64,000 bases of DNA from Sherwoodlollariibacterium sp049275655 (GTDB taxonomy: Bacteria; Omnitrophota; Gorgyraeia; Gygaellales; Profunditerraquicolaceae): positions 227,690-291,689 of the forward strand of contig JBASUY010000030.1 of the NCBI GenBank assembly GCA_049275655.1, given 5' to 3'. The notes below the pieces were generated by a model. The model did no database searches. It had not been told where the DNA came from and worked only from the letters and a program-made list of their open reading frames with translations. The position numbers and the translations under genes were made by a program. Shown in pieces: positions 40,797 to 49,847 of this stretch (position 1 is its first letter; each line of letters starts with the position of its first letter).

Positions 40797-41656
40797 TGAT
40801 AATATTTTCCCTTAAAGAAGACTTACGCAATATAAACTCTATACCTGATTCCGGTTTTTTTATGAGGGGAGACAACAACCTCTGTTTTCTAATACACGGG
40901 TTAACCGGGACCGCAAGAGAGATGTATTCTATAGGAGCGCGGCTTAATAAAAACGGATTTTCGGTTGCAAGCCCTATGATGTACGGGCATAACCGTTCAT
41001 TATCCGTATTAAAAAGGTTGCGGTGGCAGGAGATTTATGCAAAGATAAAAAAAGAGTTCTTAAAATACCTACCCTCTTTTGATAAGATATACGTAGCCGG
41101 GCTATCATTCGGTTCGCTTATAGGGCTTCTCTTGGCTTACGAATTCCCTGAGAAGGTCCGCGCGGTTAACTGCTTTTCTCCTACCCTTTTTTTTGATGGG
41201 TGGAATACACCTAAATCAAGGGTTCTTTTGCCGCTTATATTCAAGACACCCCTTAAATACTACCTTTATCTTAAAGAAGATCCCCCCTATGGAATTAAAA
41301 ATGCAAGGCTAAGGCAAAAGATAGCAGGGTTCTATAAGAGCGCGGGCTTATTTGATTATAGCAAAGTACACCTCTATGGGTACCCGGTAATACCGGTCTC
41401 TAGTATGTATCAGAACCGTCTCTTAGCAAGGCATATAACAAGGTTGCTACCAAAGATTAAAATACCGATTCAAATATTGCAGGCAAAAGATGACGATACC
41501 ACCAGCCCAAAAAACTCCTTTTTTATCTATAATCGTATAGGCTCAAAAGATAAGCGCGTTGTACTATTAGAAGATTCATACCATATTATAATCGCCGATC
41601 AAGAAAGAGAGCGGGTAGCTAAAGAAACGCTTGCCTTTTTTCAAAAATACAAATAA
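40796..41656 (+). CDS. Alpha/beta hydrolase, carboxylesterase-like
   Basis: 286 aa. Nucleophile S104 in GLSFG, oxyanion-hole LIHGLTGTA (32-40), acid in QAKDDDTTSPKNS and base in EDSYHIII near the C-terminus: the catalytic triad is complete and similar to Est30-type carboxylesterases. No signal peptide is evident, so it is cytoplasmic. It is translated together with the DegT aminotransferase, suggesting a joint task such as deacylation of an intermediate. Confidence 0.8.
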   Translation: MIIFSLKEDLRNINSIPDSGFFMRGDNNLCFLIHGLTGTAREMYSIGARLNKNGFSVASPMMYGHNRSLSVLKRLRWQEIYAKIKKEFLKYLPSFDKIYVAGLSFGSLIGLLLAYEFPEKVRAVNCFSPTLFFDGWNTPKSRVLLPLIFKTPLKYYLYLKEDPPYGIKNARLRQKIAGFYKSAGLFDYSKVHLYGYPVIPVSSMYQNRLLARHITRLLPKIKIPIQILQAKDDDTTSPKNSFFIYNRIGSKDKRVVLLEDSYHIIIADQERERVAKETLAFFQKYK

Positions 41657-41658
41657 GA

Positions 41659-42576
41659 TTAGGGATTTAAAACCGAAAGGAGCTTAAGGTTGGTATCTTC
41701 ATTCAGCTCTCTTATCCTCTCCTCTTGCAGGCTATCTGCCTTAATGTCAGAGGGATGGTCAAGGCAAGAGGCAATACTTTTTAAAAAACTACGATAAGTA
41801 GGCTTTGAATAATCCCCGGTTATATCAACTCCGGCTATATCTAAATTATCTTTTATCAATTTTATCATCGTTAAAAGCTCATCTAAAGAGAGAAAACCTG
41901 ACTCCCAATTAGTGAGCGCATAATCGTCTTTTAAACAATCTTTATCTATGGAGATGTAGGCTTTTTTTGTTGGGAGGCTTAAGATAAGGGAAAGAAAAAA
42001 AGAGCTTAAGTCTTCTTTGGCAAGCTCATGCCAAAATATCTTTGTGGAGATTACGCCTCTCTTTAGTTTAATTGATTTATTAGGCGGGACTCTTTTTAAA
42101 AACACAGAAGAAGGCTTGCTTTTATAAGGATAAATTTCTGCTCTATTATCTTCTAATAATTTAAGGTTTCCGCTTTGAATAGAAGGAAACTGTATATCGG
42201 ATGAAGAAACTCCGATTAAAATACATTTAGCGATATTTTTATTCTTTAAAGAACGGGTAACCCACGAACCACACCCTATAGAAGGAGGAAGTATATCCCA
42301 ATCCGGGTGAAAATCAAAGATAATAAGCGCGGCAGGCTCATCAATCAAATCGGTAAAAAGAGAGCTTATGTGGTGAAAGTCCCCTGAGCCTAAAAAATTA
42401 ATCCCACCGTTTAACTCTCTTATGCAGCCTTGGATAACCCCTGCGGTATCTTTATTCATCCAAAGCCTAGCAGAGGAAGAAAAACTTTTAAGGTCTATTA
42501 CCTTAGGAGAATATTTTGATAAGAGGCGCTTTTGGCTGGTCAGGCTACCATCAAAATCCAATATACCGATATTCAT
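41659..42576 (-). CDS. Arginase-fold protein (ureohydrolase-like)
   Basis: 305 aa with ureohydrolase metal motifs in an altered form: GSGDFHH (63-69; usual GGDHS), DFHPDWD (88-94; usual DAHxD) and SIDKDCLKDD (209-218; usual SxDxDxxDP). All key Asp/His positions for a two-metal site appear present (H68 or H69, D88, H90, D92 or D94, D211, D213). Substrate could be arginine, agmatine, formiminoglutamate or an acetylpolyamine. It follows the class III aminotransferase by 21 nt, which points to amino acid or polyamine use. Confidence 0.75.
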   Translation of the reverse strand: MNIGILDFDGSLTSQKRLLSKYSPKVIDLKSFSSSARLWMNKDTAGVIQGCIRELNGGINFLGSGDFHHISSLFTDLIDEPAALIIFDFHPDWDILPPSIGCGSWVTRSLKNKNIAKCILIGVSSSDIQFPSIQSGNLKLLEDNRAEIYPYKSKPSSVFLKRVPPNKSIKLKRGVISTKIFWHELAKEDLSSFFLSLILSLPTKKAYISIDKDCLKDDYALTNWESGFLSLDELLTMIKLIKDNLDIAGVDITGDYSKPTYRSFLKSIASCLDHPSDIKADSLQEERIRELNEDTNLKLLSVLNP

Positions 42577-42597
42577 AAAAAGATACGCAAGGCAAGA

Positions 42598-44016
42598 TTA
42601 ACCCTTCTTCAAGGCCTTAGAGAGCGCTTCTTCAAATAGGTCACAACCCAAATCCATCTCTCTTTGGGTAATGTAAAAGGAGGGCGCAATCGTAAAAACA
42701 TTTTTATAATACCCGCCTACATCTAATATTAATCCGCGCCTTTTTCCTCCTGAGGTAAGCTTGCCGCTTAACCCAATATTAGTTATTCTATCTGTTAATG
42801 TCTTATCCGGAGAATAACCGTCCTTACCGCACATCTCAACCCTTATTGCAAGGCCTAAGCCGTCAACATCTCCTATTTGGGGGTATTTCTTCTGTAAACT
42901 CTTAAAACGGTTTACTAGATACCTACCCTTCTTAGGAATATCTTCCTTAAAATTAGATTCCTCTATCAGTTTCATAACCTCTAAACCTGTTGTTGTCCCA
43001 AGCGGGTTGGAAGAAAAGGTAGAATGAGTAGAACCCGGAGGAAAGGCCTCAGGAGAAATTAATTTTTCCTTAGCCCATACCCCGGATATAGGGTTTAGGC
43101 CATTGGTCAAAGCCTTGCCAAAGACAATAATATCCGGAGTAACGTTAAAATTCTCAATTGCCCAGAACCTTCCGGTCCTAAAGAAACCCATCTGCACCTC
43201 ATCATCAACAAAAAGTATACCGTAGCGGTCAAGTATATTTTTTAACCCTACAAAATAATCCTTAGGGGGGATTACATATCCTCCTGTCCCTTGAAGCGCT
43301 TCAACATAAAAGGCGGCAAATTCGCATTTTTTTGTTTTATTATTAACCACAGAGTAGTATTCAGTCTCAAAGAGCCGCTCAAATTGTTTTAAACAATAAA
43401 GCCCGCAAGAATCCCTCTTCTTATCATAAGGGCACCTAAAACAGTACGGGAACGGAATAAATAGGGCCCTTTCTCCAAAATGCCCGAACCTTTCACGGTA
43501 ACGAAAGCTTGATGTAACGGCAGTTGCCGCTAGCGTCCTTCCATGATAACCTCCCATAAAAGCAAAACAAAGACTCCTGCCGGAATAGTTCCTTACTAAC
43601 TTAAGGGAATCCTCCAGGGCCGATGACCCTCCGACATTAAAATGCACCCTCCCTTTCTCCTTAAAGGTAGCCTCATTTTTTTGGGCGATCTTAGCGGCTA
43701 ACCTTATCTTCTCTGTATGAAGGTATTGGCAGGCTAACTGCGGCAAAGTATCAATCTGCTTTTTAAGCGCAGTATTTAAGCGCTTATTTCTATAGCCAAA
43801 GTTAACCGCAGAATACCACATCTGCAAATCTAAGTATTCAACTCCGTCAACATCATAAAGAAAACTCCCTTTAGCGGATTTAAATACATTTAATTTATCC
43901 GCATAGTGGACAGTATCCCCCCAAGAGCAGTACTTAGCTTCTAATTTTAAGAGGCCATCAGGCATATTAATATTCTTACTACGCTTATTTTTTTTATCCG
44001 TTATTTTTTTTCTCAT
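42598..44016 (-). CDS. Class III PLP aminotransferase (4-aminobutyrate/ornithine type)
   Basis: 472 aa fold-type I enzyme. PLP lysine is K301 (FGKALTNGLNPISG), D271 in FVDDEVQMG contacts the ring, and GGYHGRTLAA stacks on PLP. A four-cysteine insert C192-x2-C195-x8-C204-x3-C208 resembles the one in some archaeal and bacterial GabT-like enzymes. The substrate may be 4-aminobutyrate, lysine, ornithine or a polyamine. It overlaps the HAD phosphatase gene upstream by 4 nt and leads to the arginase-like gene. Confidence 0.85.
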   Translation of the reverse strand: MRKKITDKKNKRSKNINMPDGLLKLEAKYCSWGDTVHYADKLNVFKSAKGSFLYDVDGVEYLDLQMWYSAVNFGYRNKRLNTALKKQIDTLPQLACQYLHTEKIRLAAKIAQKNEATFKEKGRVHFNVGGSSALEDSLKLVRNYSGRSLCFAFMGGYHGRTLAATAVTSSFRYRERFGHFGERALFIPFPYCFRCPYDKKRDSCGLYCLKQFERLFETEYYSVVNNKTKKCEFAAFYVEALQGTGGYVIPPKDYFVGLKNILDRYGILFVDDEVQMGFFRTGRFWAIENFNVTPDIIVFGKALTNGLNPISGVWAKEKLISPEAFPPGSTHSTFSSNPLGTTTGLEVMKLIEESNFKEDIPKKGRYLVNRFKSLQKKYPQIGDVDGLGLAIRVEMCGKDGYSPDKTLTDRITNIGLSGKLTSGGKRRGLILDVGGYYKNVFTIAPSFYITQREMDLGCDLFEEALSKALKKG

Positions 44017-44675
44017 GCAAAGCTCCTTTTAAAATAATTATATACATCCTTTAGCGATTTATAAGCAAAACAGGCGAGTTTATTCTTCTTAAAGTACTTT
44101 AATAAACTATCCTTAGCAAAGACGATATCGGCATACTTAGAGGGGCAAATATCCGAACGGCCGTCACCTATATATATAATTATAGAATCGCGCGATATAT
44201 TTGCCAAGAGATTTTTTGACTTACAGTGCGCGCAAATATCACATCTTCTATCCCGGTAGGGGAAAAGAGGAATTAGTTTATCGCCCTTAAAAACCAATTT
44301 ATTTGAATAAACCTTTAGATTCTTTATCCCGTGATTACGAAGAATCCTTTTTAAGATATAATCAAAGTTATCGCTTAACACAAAAGACTTGATTTTCTTT
44401 GAAGATAATAATTTCACTAACTTACTAAAATAAGGGTCAAGCTTTACTTCGGATAAATATTTATTTAAAGATGCCCGAGTCATGGTCATCCCTCTTAGCT
44501 GATCCTTTAAGCACTTTTGCGAACCTATCTTCCCGGACTCCCAGTCTTTTTCAAGCCTAACCCAAAGGTTATCACGCGAGAATACCGGCAACATGCTATC
44601 AAATACATCGCATGTGGCGATTGTATTATCAAAATCAAAAAAAACAATACATTTTTGAGGATTTATTATCTTCAT
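44013..44675 (-). CDS. HAD-superfamily phosphatase (PSP/MtnX-like)
   Basis: 220 aa from the ATG at 44675. HAD motif I is D14-F-D16-N-T in CIVFFDFDNTIA, motif II is FVLSDNFDY, and motif III/IV is YIGDGRSDICPSKYADIVFAK, the phosphoserine-phosphatase type. A cysteine trio (CDICAHC) sits in the middle. The start follows the radical SAM gene stop by 2 nt; an upstream TTG inside that gene was rejected. Its substrate is unknown. Confidence 0.82.
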   Translation of the reverse strand: MKIINPQKCIVFFDFDNTIATCDVFDSMLPVFSRDNLWVRLEKDWESGKIGSQKCLKDQLRGMTMTRASLNKYLSEVKLDPYFSKLVKLLSSKKIKSFVLSDNFDYILKRILRNHGIKNLKVYSNKLVFKGDKLIPLFPYRDRRCDICAHCKSKNLLANISRDSIIIYIGDGRSDICPSKYADIVFAKDSLLKYFKKNKLACFAYKSLKDVYNYFKRSFA

Positions 44676-44677
44676 AA

Positions 44678-45697
44678 TTATTCTACATAAGAAAAAACTC
44701 CAGGGATAATTCCCTGACAAAACTTACAATTACCGGAAGCTATATTATACTCTTCTATTCTAAATCCATCACGTTTAATTAATACCTTGTAGCAATAAGG
44801 GCAGAGTGTATCCTCCCCCCAACCACGGACATTCCCGGCATAGACAAACCTTACCCCCGCCTCTAACCCTATGCCCTGTGCCTCTTTTAATCTCTCTTCA
44901 GGGGTGATAGGATAATCAGCAAGTTGATAATTAGGGTAAAAACGAGATATATGCCAAGGGATGTTTATATCTAATCCGGCTATAAAATCTGCTATCTCCT
45001 TTAACTCTCCCTTAGAGTCATTAACCCCGGGGATAACCAGCGTAGTTATCTCTATCCAAAGGCATAAACTCTTAAATAATCTTATAGACTCTAAAACTGC
45101 CGATAAAGAAGCGTTACAAAATTTCTTATAGGAACTTTCTTTAAAAAATTTTAAATCTATATTTACAGCATCTAAATAAGGCGCTATCTTACGAAGAGGC
45201 TCTTCTTTTATATACCCATTAGTCACAAAGATATTGCGCAGTTTATGCTTCTTAGCTATCTTTGCTACATCATAAGCATACTCAAAAAAAATAGCCGGTT
45301 CAGTATAGGTATAAGATAGGCTCCGACAATCTTCTCTCAACGCCCCTTCAACTAAATCCTGCGCAGATAGTATATTTTTTGGCGAATTAATACCTAAGAA
45401 AAAAGGGGGCTGAGATATCTGCCAATTCTGACAAAAAGTACATTTAAAGTTACACCCTGCACAGGCAAAAGAAAAAGTTTTTGACCCGGGTAAAAAGTGA
45501 TACAAGGGCTTTTTTTCTACAGGATCAACATTTACTGAGGCTATATTGCCGTAAGAATAAGTATAAAGTACCCCTCCCCTATTCTCCCGGACTCCGCATA
45601 AACCAAAACAACCCTCCTTTATCCTACATTGATGAGGGCATAAATTACATTGAATTAAAGCGCCGGATAATTTTTTATAAAAAGAAGCTTCCTTCAT
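44678..45697 (-). CDS. AmmeMemoRadiSam-type radical SAM enzyme
   Basis: 339 aa. The radical SAM motif is C82-x3-C86-x2-C89 (AGCNFKCTFCQNW). Before it, C17-x2-C20-x3-C24-x5-C30-x3-C34 forms an auxiliary cysteine-rich N-terminus typical of the PflA-like AmmeMemoRadiSam group. The C-terminus has a zinc-ribbon-like pair (TLCPYCYKV and GNCKFC). Its usual partners AMMECR1 and Memo are not in the window. Function of the system is unknown. Confidence 0.88.
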   Translation of the reverse strand: MKEASFYKKLSGALIQCNLCPHQCRIKEGCFGLCGVRENRGGVLYTYSYGNIASVNVDPVEKKPLYHFLPGSKTFSFACAGCNFKCTFCQNWQISQPPFFLGINSPKNILSAQDLVEGALREDCRSLSYTYTEPAIFFEYAYDVAKIAKKHKLRNIFVTNGYIKEEPLRKIAPYLDAVNIDLKFFKESSYKKFCNASLSAVLESIRLFKSLCLWIEITTLVIPGVNDSKGELKEIADFIAGLDINIPWHISRFYPNYQLADYPITPEERLKEAQGIGLEAGVRFVYAGNVRGWGEDTLCPYCYKVLIKRDGFRIEEYNIASGNCKFCQGIIPGVFSYVE

Positions 45698-45716
45698 CTA
45701 CCCTTTTATAAGAAGC

Positions 45717-46715
45717 CTAGAGCATCACTTCTTTTATCCGGCCATCCTCTAAGGGGAGAGCATTTATAAGCATACTCTCCTTCTCAGGGAAACGCCAGAA
45801 GACTACCTTGGCCTCTTTTGAAGTTAAGTCAAAATAACGGCAGGCTATAGAAGCAGCAAAGGCTAATCTTTCTTTATTAAAATCTCCGATGCCTAAAGAT
45901 ACCGGGCCTGCGGTATCTTCTTCGGGTATAAAAAGATAATCACCGTCTTGGGCAACCGCTTCTAAAAACTTATTTTCTTTTTCATTCCGCCCTACTATCA
46001 ATTTTAATCTCCTGCCAATTCTAAAATGCCTACCAAATTTTAATAATCTTATACTCCTTAAACTTAAACCTTCATGAGAAATAAGGTCAGCAAGCCTTCT
46101 TGAGTATTGAGGGTCGGTTAAGAGACATCCCCCTGAGGCATTAGGATAACCTTTAATTTTAAAATCTTTAGCAAGCGCAATCTGCTCCTTGCGTGAACGC
46201 CCGGATATACCCAAGAGCTTATTGCGGTCAACCCAACCTTTATCTTCGGGTATAGTAGGATTAAGGAGTCTTGCTGAGAGCGGCCTAAGCAAAAGCCCTT
46301 TTAAAGCACTCTTCTCTTCAATTAAACTAAGCGCGCGCTTATGTTGAGACATGGGGCGCTGGCCTAATACTTCGCCGGTTATAATAAATTGCGCGCCTAA
46401 TTTAAGCATTAATTCCCGGGCCTTGCTTAACATAAGTATCTTACAGTCAATGCAAGGATTCATCTGCGAGCCAAAACCATAAGCAGAGTTTAAAATAAGA
46501 TTAGGATATTCTTCTTTTATATCAAAGACCAAAAGATCCTCATTTAAAGAATCATTAACAAGTTTAGATACGCCTTTATCGGTATTTTTATTTAGGCTCT
46601 CCTGATAAAAAGGCATATTGAAATTTACGGGGATAATACCTATTCCCTGCTCTTTGATAACCCTTGCGGCAAGTAGGCTATCTAACCCCCCGGATATAAG
46701 GGCAAGTGCTTGCAT
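45717..46715 (-). CDS. PP-loop ATPase, ThiI/MnmA-like RNA sulfurtransferase candidate
   Basis: 332 aa. The PP-loop is SGGLDSLLAARV (8-19). A cysteine pair similar to that of 2-thiouridylases is visible: C88-x2-C91 in MNPCIDCKIL and C197 in SGGCLLTD. The C-terminal third has FGRHFRIGRRLKLIVGRNEKEN, resembling the NFACT-R-type (DUF814) domain found in some such proteins. No THUMP domain is present. It could thiolate tRNA at a position other than U34; exact target unknown. Confidence 0.75.
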   Translation of the reverse strand: MQALALISGGLDSLLAARVIKEQGIGIIPVNFNMPFYQESLNKNTDKGVSKLVNDSLNEDLLVFDIKEEYPNLILNSAYGFGSQMNPCIDCKILMLSKARELMLKLGAQFIITGEVLGQRPMSQHKRALSLIEEKSALKGLLLRPLSARLLNPTIPEDKGWVDRNKLLGISGRSRKEQIALAKDFKIKGYPNASGGCLLTDPQYSRRLADLISHEGLSLRSIRLLKFGRHFRIGRRLKLIVGRNEKENKFLEAVAQDGDYLFIPEEDTAGPVSLGIGDFNKERLAFAASIACRYFDLTSKEAKVVFWRFPEKESMLINALPLEDGRIKEVML

Positions 46716-46782
46716 AAAGAATCAACTCTTGTTTTATCCGAGATTAGGCCTTCTTCCTTTATTAGCCTTTTTAGAACGCCAA

Positions 46783-47496
46783 TTAAGTTTTCCCCTGCGC
46801 TTGCGCTTCCCCATCGCCCTGTCCTCCCTTGTAGTATTCTGGCGGAATTTTATGAATAATCCTTTCTACAGCCTGAAAAATACACCTATTAATGGCTTCT
46901 CCCATAGAAGTCCCTGCATAGATAGATAAGCCATGCCCCATCTCTTTTTTCCCCAAGAGCTCTTCCTCCGGGCTATAATCTCCTGCCACCTGAGCACTTA
47001 TACGCTCTGAAAACAAAACCTTTGAAGTAGCAAAATCTACTATACGGATATCCAATGATATATATGATCTATTTATGCTTGGGCCCAGAAGGCTAGGCAA
47101 AGAACCACTTGAAGCACTCCCTCCTCCTCCGACCCCTGCTTTACCCCCTGACCCGTATGGCTCAAAATCCAATAATCTTGTAGCAATAACTAAACCTAAA
47201 GGCCCTGCATCTTCTTCTTTTGGTATAGTACTTAGCTCAAAGCGCCCACTCTTTAAAAGCCCTGCTATCAAGACTTCCTTTAAGCCTAAGCCAATATCAC
47301 TAGTAGCCTTGGCAGTTATAACCTCAAAGTCTGCTACTGTTATCTTTACCTTAGGCCCGGAATAGTCAGGGAAAGAAGCGGTATTTAAAAAACCATCCAC
47401 AAGCCCTACCGGTTTATTTACCAATATACACCCGGCAAAAAATGGCATGATGCAAATAAAAAATATTCTAATTTTAAATCTTACCCTTCCACTCAT
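46783..47496 (-). CDS. CsgG-like outer-membrane lipoprotein
   Basis: 237 aa. Signal peptide with lipobox FAGC (Cys23). The mature part has the CsgG/curli-pore-family style: KVKITVADFEV, GLGLKEVLIAGLLKSGRFEL, SYISLDIRIVDFATSKVLFSERIS, and the C-terminal GEAINRCIFQAVERI. A glycine/serine-rich stretch (115-135) interrupts it. The C-terminus is hydrophilic (GQGDGEAQAQGK). No curli subunit genes are near, so a CsgG-like periplasmic or outer-membrane role is all that can be said. Confidence 0.72.
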   Translation of the reverse strand: MSGRVRFKIRIFFICIMPFFAGCILVNKPVGLVDGFLNTASFPDYSGPKVKITVADFEVITAKATSDIGLGLKEVLIAGLLKSGRFELSTIPKEEDAGPLGLVIATRLLDFEPYGSGGKAGVGGGGSASSGSLPSLLGPSINRSYISLDIRIVDFATSKVLFSERISAQVAGDYSPEEELLGKKEMGHGLSIYAGTSMGEAINRCIFQAVERIIHKIPPEYYKGGQGDGEAQAQGKT

Positions 47497-47502
47497 CTTC
47501 TC

Positions 47503-48909
47503 TTATCTGTAGATAGGGACAAAAAGAAGAATAATCCAGACAATACAAGTAGTCACCAACCCTACGCTTAGCCCTATCCAAAACCAATTAAAAAATGTTA
47601 TGCGTATATTCCTCTCTTTCTCTAATATGCCTAAGGCAACAATATTTGCGGTAGAGCCAATCAAGGTGATATTTCCCCCTAAACACCCGCCAAAAAGAAG
47701 CGCCCACCATAAAGAATGCGTTGTAATATTTAATGTCTGAAACCCCTGCAAAACCGGGATAAAAGCAGCTACTAAAACTACATTATCAAGCATACTAGAG
47801 CCTATCGTGCTAATCCAAAGCACAAGGCTGGTTAAAAGACGTAAATTATCTCCTGTTAATTGAATAAGTTTATTAGCGATAAAAACAGTAGTTCCAGTAT
47901 ATTTCAATGTCCCAGCCTGAACAAATAATAGAATAAAAAAGAGGAGCGTCCACCACTCTACGTCCTTTTCAATATATTTTCTTGCCTTGCTCCTCTTCCA
48001 AATCATAATCAATCCACTGGATATAAGCGGAACAGCTAAAAGCACTGTATTAGGGTCTAAACCTAAAAGTACTTCTATACGGTGATGAAGGGCTATAAAG
48101 ACAAGGGTTACAAAGAATATCGCTATATTAATCTTTAACTTGCGGTCTACGGGAATAGATATAAGCTTAGTCAATATTTCATTTGCTCCGAGTTCTTTTA
48201 TATTTTTACTCAATGAGGCTATTGATTTTTTATACCAGAAGATACAAATTCCTACCGTAACCAAAAGACAAATAACTGCAATGGGCATGGCTTTAACCAT
48301 AAAGTCTTCAAAGGTAAGCCCGGATTTACTGGCAATAAGAATACCTATCGGATTACCTAATACGGTAGCCGCAGAACCTATATTTGTTGCTAAAACTGAA
48401 ATTATTACAAAAGGTACCGGGTCAACCTCAAAATAATCACAAACCTCTAAGACCGCAGCTGCCATAAATATTATAGAAGTTACTTCATTAATTAACCCTG
48501 CGAATATGCCTGAAAGAACCGCTACAATAAAAACAAACCTTCTTCCGGTTAAACTCGGAATCCTTAAAATAACACTAACCAACCAAGCAAAAACACCTGC
48601 TTCTTTTAGCCTCCCTATAATTACCATCATGCCAATAAGAAATAAGATCACCTCTAAAGAAGAAAACTCTAAAACATGCGTTATATCTGTGGTCTTTGTT
48701 ATTAGAAGTATGGCTGTGCCGATAAAGGCAAAACTTAAACGGAAATCCCAGAAGAATAAAGTCCCTAAAATAGAGAGGGAGAATATTGCCGCAGAAAGAG
48801 CCTGCTGCTGGTTCATCCCTATTCCGCTAGAAAAAAACCAAACAAAAAAAGCTATGGATAAAAGAACCCCAAATTTTAATATTCTACCCTTCATTAACTT
48901 TATTGCCAT
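47503..48909 (-). CDS. ArsB/NhaD-type ion transporter, second copy
   Basis: 468 aa with about eleven or twelve helices. Typical ion-transporter segments are GLINEVTSIIFMAAAVLEV, NIGSAATVLGNPIGILIASKSG and the equivalent second repeat GGNITLIGSTANIVALGILEK. The pair of helix-breaking N-x-x-x-A/G repeats places it with NhaD/ArsB/SLC13-like carriers. Substrate is undecided (Na+/H+ or anions). It lies 6 nt upstream of the CsgG-like gene. Confidence 0.82.
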   Translation of the reverse strand: MAIKLMKGRILKFGVLLSIAFFVWFFSSGIGMNQQQALSAAIFSLSILGTLFFWDFRLSFAFIGTAILLITKTTDITHVLEFSSLEVILFLIGMMVIIGRLKEAGVFAWLVSVILRIPSLTGRRFVFIVAVLSGIFAGLINEVTSIIFMAAAVLEVCDYFEVDPVPFVIISVLATNIGSAATVLGNPIGILIASKSGLTFEDFMVKAMPIAVICLLVTVGICIFWYKKSIASLSKNIKELGANEILTKLISIPVDRKLKINIAIFFVTLVFIALHHRIEVLLGLDPNTVLLAVPLISSGLIMIWKRSKARKYIEKDVEWWTLLFFILLFVQAGTLKYTGTTVFIANKLIQLTGDNLRLLTSLVLWISTIGSSMLDNVVLVAAFIPVLQGFQTLNITTHSLWWALLFGGCLGGNITLIGSTANIVALGILEKERNIRITFFNWFWIGLSVGLVTTCIVWIILLFVPIYR

Positions 48910-48930
48910 AAATTAAATTCTAAGCGCTAT

Positions 48931-49497
48931 TTATAGGATTTGACCTACTCGTGGTTTTAACCTGCAAAATAAAAAAGAGGCTATAATAGATTTAACTAAA
49001 TCCCCGGGGATAAAAGGAACAAACCCTATAAGGAAAGAATTTACCCAAGATAAACTTAGGGATATTTTTAACCAGATAACCCCGAATAAAAGAATCAAAA
49101 TACTTGCTAAAGAGAATACCAATGTTACTAAAAGGAAACTTGTCTTTAAGCGATTTAAGAGGTTAGGAATAAATATTGTAGCAAAGATAAACCCTAATAA
49201 ATACCCTGCAGTAGGGCTAAGCAAATATAGAACCCCTGAAAATCCCCCGGTAAAAACAGGGATACCGATTAAACCTAAAAGAATATAACAAAATTGGATA
49301 AATAGCCCAAACTTAATTCCTAAAAAAGCAGAAGAGAGTAAAACAAAAAATGTCTGCAAGGTTAACGGCACAGGGGTAAAGGGAAGCGGAATGCGTACAT
49401 ACGCCCCTAAGGTTATCGTGGCTATAAAAAATATAACCGCAATTACTCTTAAAACAACCCTACCACAAATTATCTCTTTTTTTAGTATAGACTCCAT
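48931..49497 (-). CDS. bioY: Biotin transporter S component BioY
   Basis: 188 aa, six helices. The motif PLPFTPVPLTLQTFFVLL (34-51) and SPTAGYLLGFIFA are the BioY signatures. As the substrate-binding subunit of an ECF transporter it takes up biotin, with EcfA and EcfT encoded elsewhere. A GGAGAGAGAGG element precedes the ATG and a promoter TTTACT-17-TATAAT lies upstream. BirA at 21504 may regulate it, but I see no clear operator. Confidence 0.93.
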   Translation of the reverse strand: MESILKKEIICGRVVLRVIAVIFFIATITLGAYVRIPLPFTPVPLTLQTFFVLLSSAFLGIKFGLFIQFCYILLGLIGIPVFTGGFSGVLYLLSPTAGYLLGFIFATIFIPNLLNRLKTSFLLVTLVFSLASILILLFGVIWLKISLSLSWVNSFLIGFVPFIPGDLVKSIIASFLFCRLKPRVGQIL

Positions 49498-49531
49498 TCC
49501 TCTCTCTCCTTTTTTTATTAATTGAGGAATA

Positions 49532-49560
49532 ATTATACCCTAAAAATAACCAAAAGTAAA
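49532..49560 (-). promoter_or_regulatory. Candidate promoter of bioY
   Basis: Minus strand: TTTACT (49555-49560), 17-nt spacer, TATAAT (49532-49537). Confidence 0.5.
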
Positions 49561-49561
49561 T

Positions 49562-49596
49562 AAAAAGGAGCAAGCGTTGTTGCCTTGCCCCTTTTT
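49562..49596 (-). terminator. Intrinsic terminator before bioY
   Basis: AAAAAGGAGCAAG (49562-49574) and CTTGCCCCTTTTT (49584-49596) pair over 13 positions with one mismatch; T-rich on both sides. It ends the transcript of the small membrane protein gene. Confidence 0.75.
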
Positions 49597-49614
49597 TTAA
49601 ACTAAAGCCCTATT

Positions 49615-49833
49615 TTATTCTTTTGCTATAGCTAAAGTTATTATACCTGCTAAAATCAAAAACAGGCCGACACAACCTTTAACAATAATCAAAAGCAGTT
49701 TCCACCATCTTAAAATAGATATAGCTCCTAAAGCTAAAAAGACTATACCGAGAAGAACTTTTAAGATAGTAGAAAGGACTTTCTTGCCCTGAACGCAACA
49801 ACTCTTCTCCTCTTTCTTGGCCTCTTCTGCCAT
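49615..49833 (-). CDS. Small two-helix membrane protein of unknown function
   Basis: 72 aa from the ATG at 49833, chosen because AGAGGAGGTG precedes it at good spacing; an upstream in-frame ATG would overlap the acyltransferase gene. Residues 1-17 are charged with a Cys pair (KSCCVQGKK), followed by two hydrophobic helices (about 21-40 and 47-68). I recognise no family. It is cotranscribed with the LpxL-like acyltransferase gene. Confidence 0.7.
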   Translation of the reverse strand: MAEEAKKEEKSCCVQGKKVLSTILKVLLGIVFLALGAISILRWWKLLLIIVKGCVGLFLILAGIITLAIAKE

Positions 49834-49847
49834 TTCACACCTCCTCT

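Noticed and set aside
48506..48916. Open frame on the plus strand opposite the ion transporter (136 codons)
   Set aside because: Shadow of a hydrophobic transporter; rich in T, P and I as expected of such frames.
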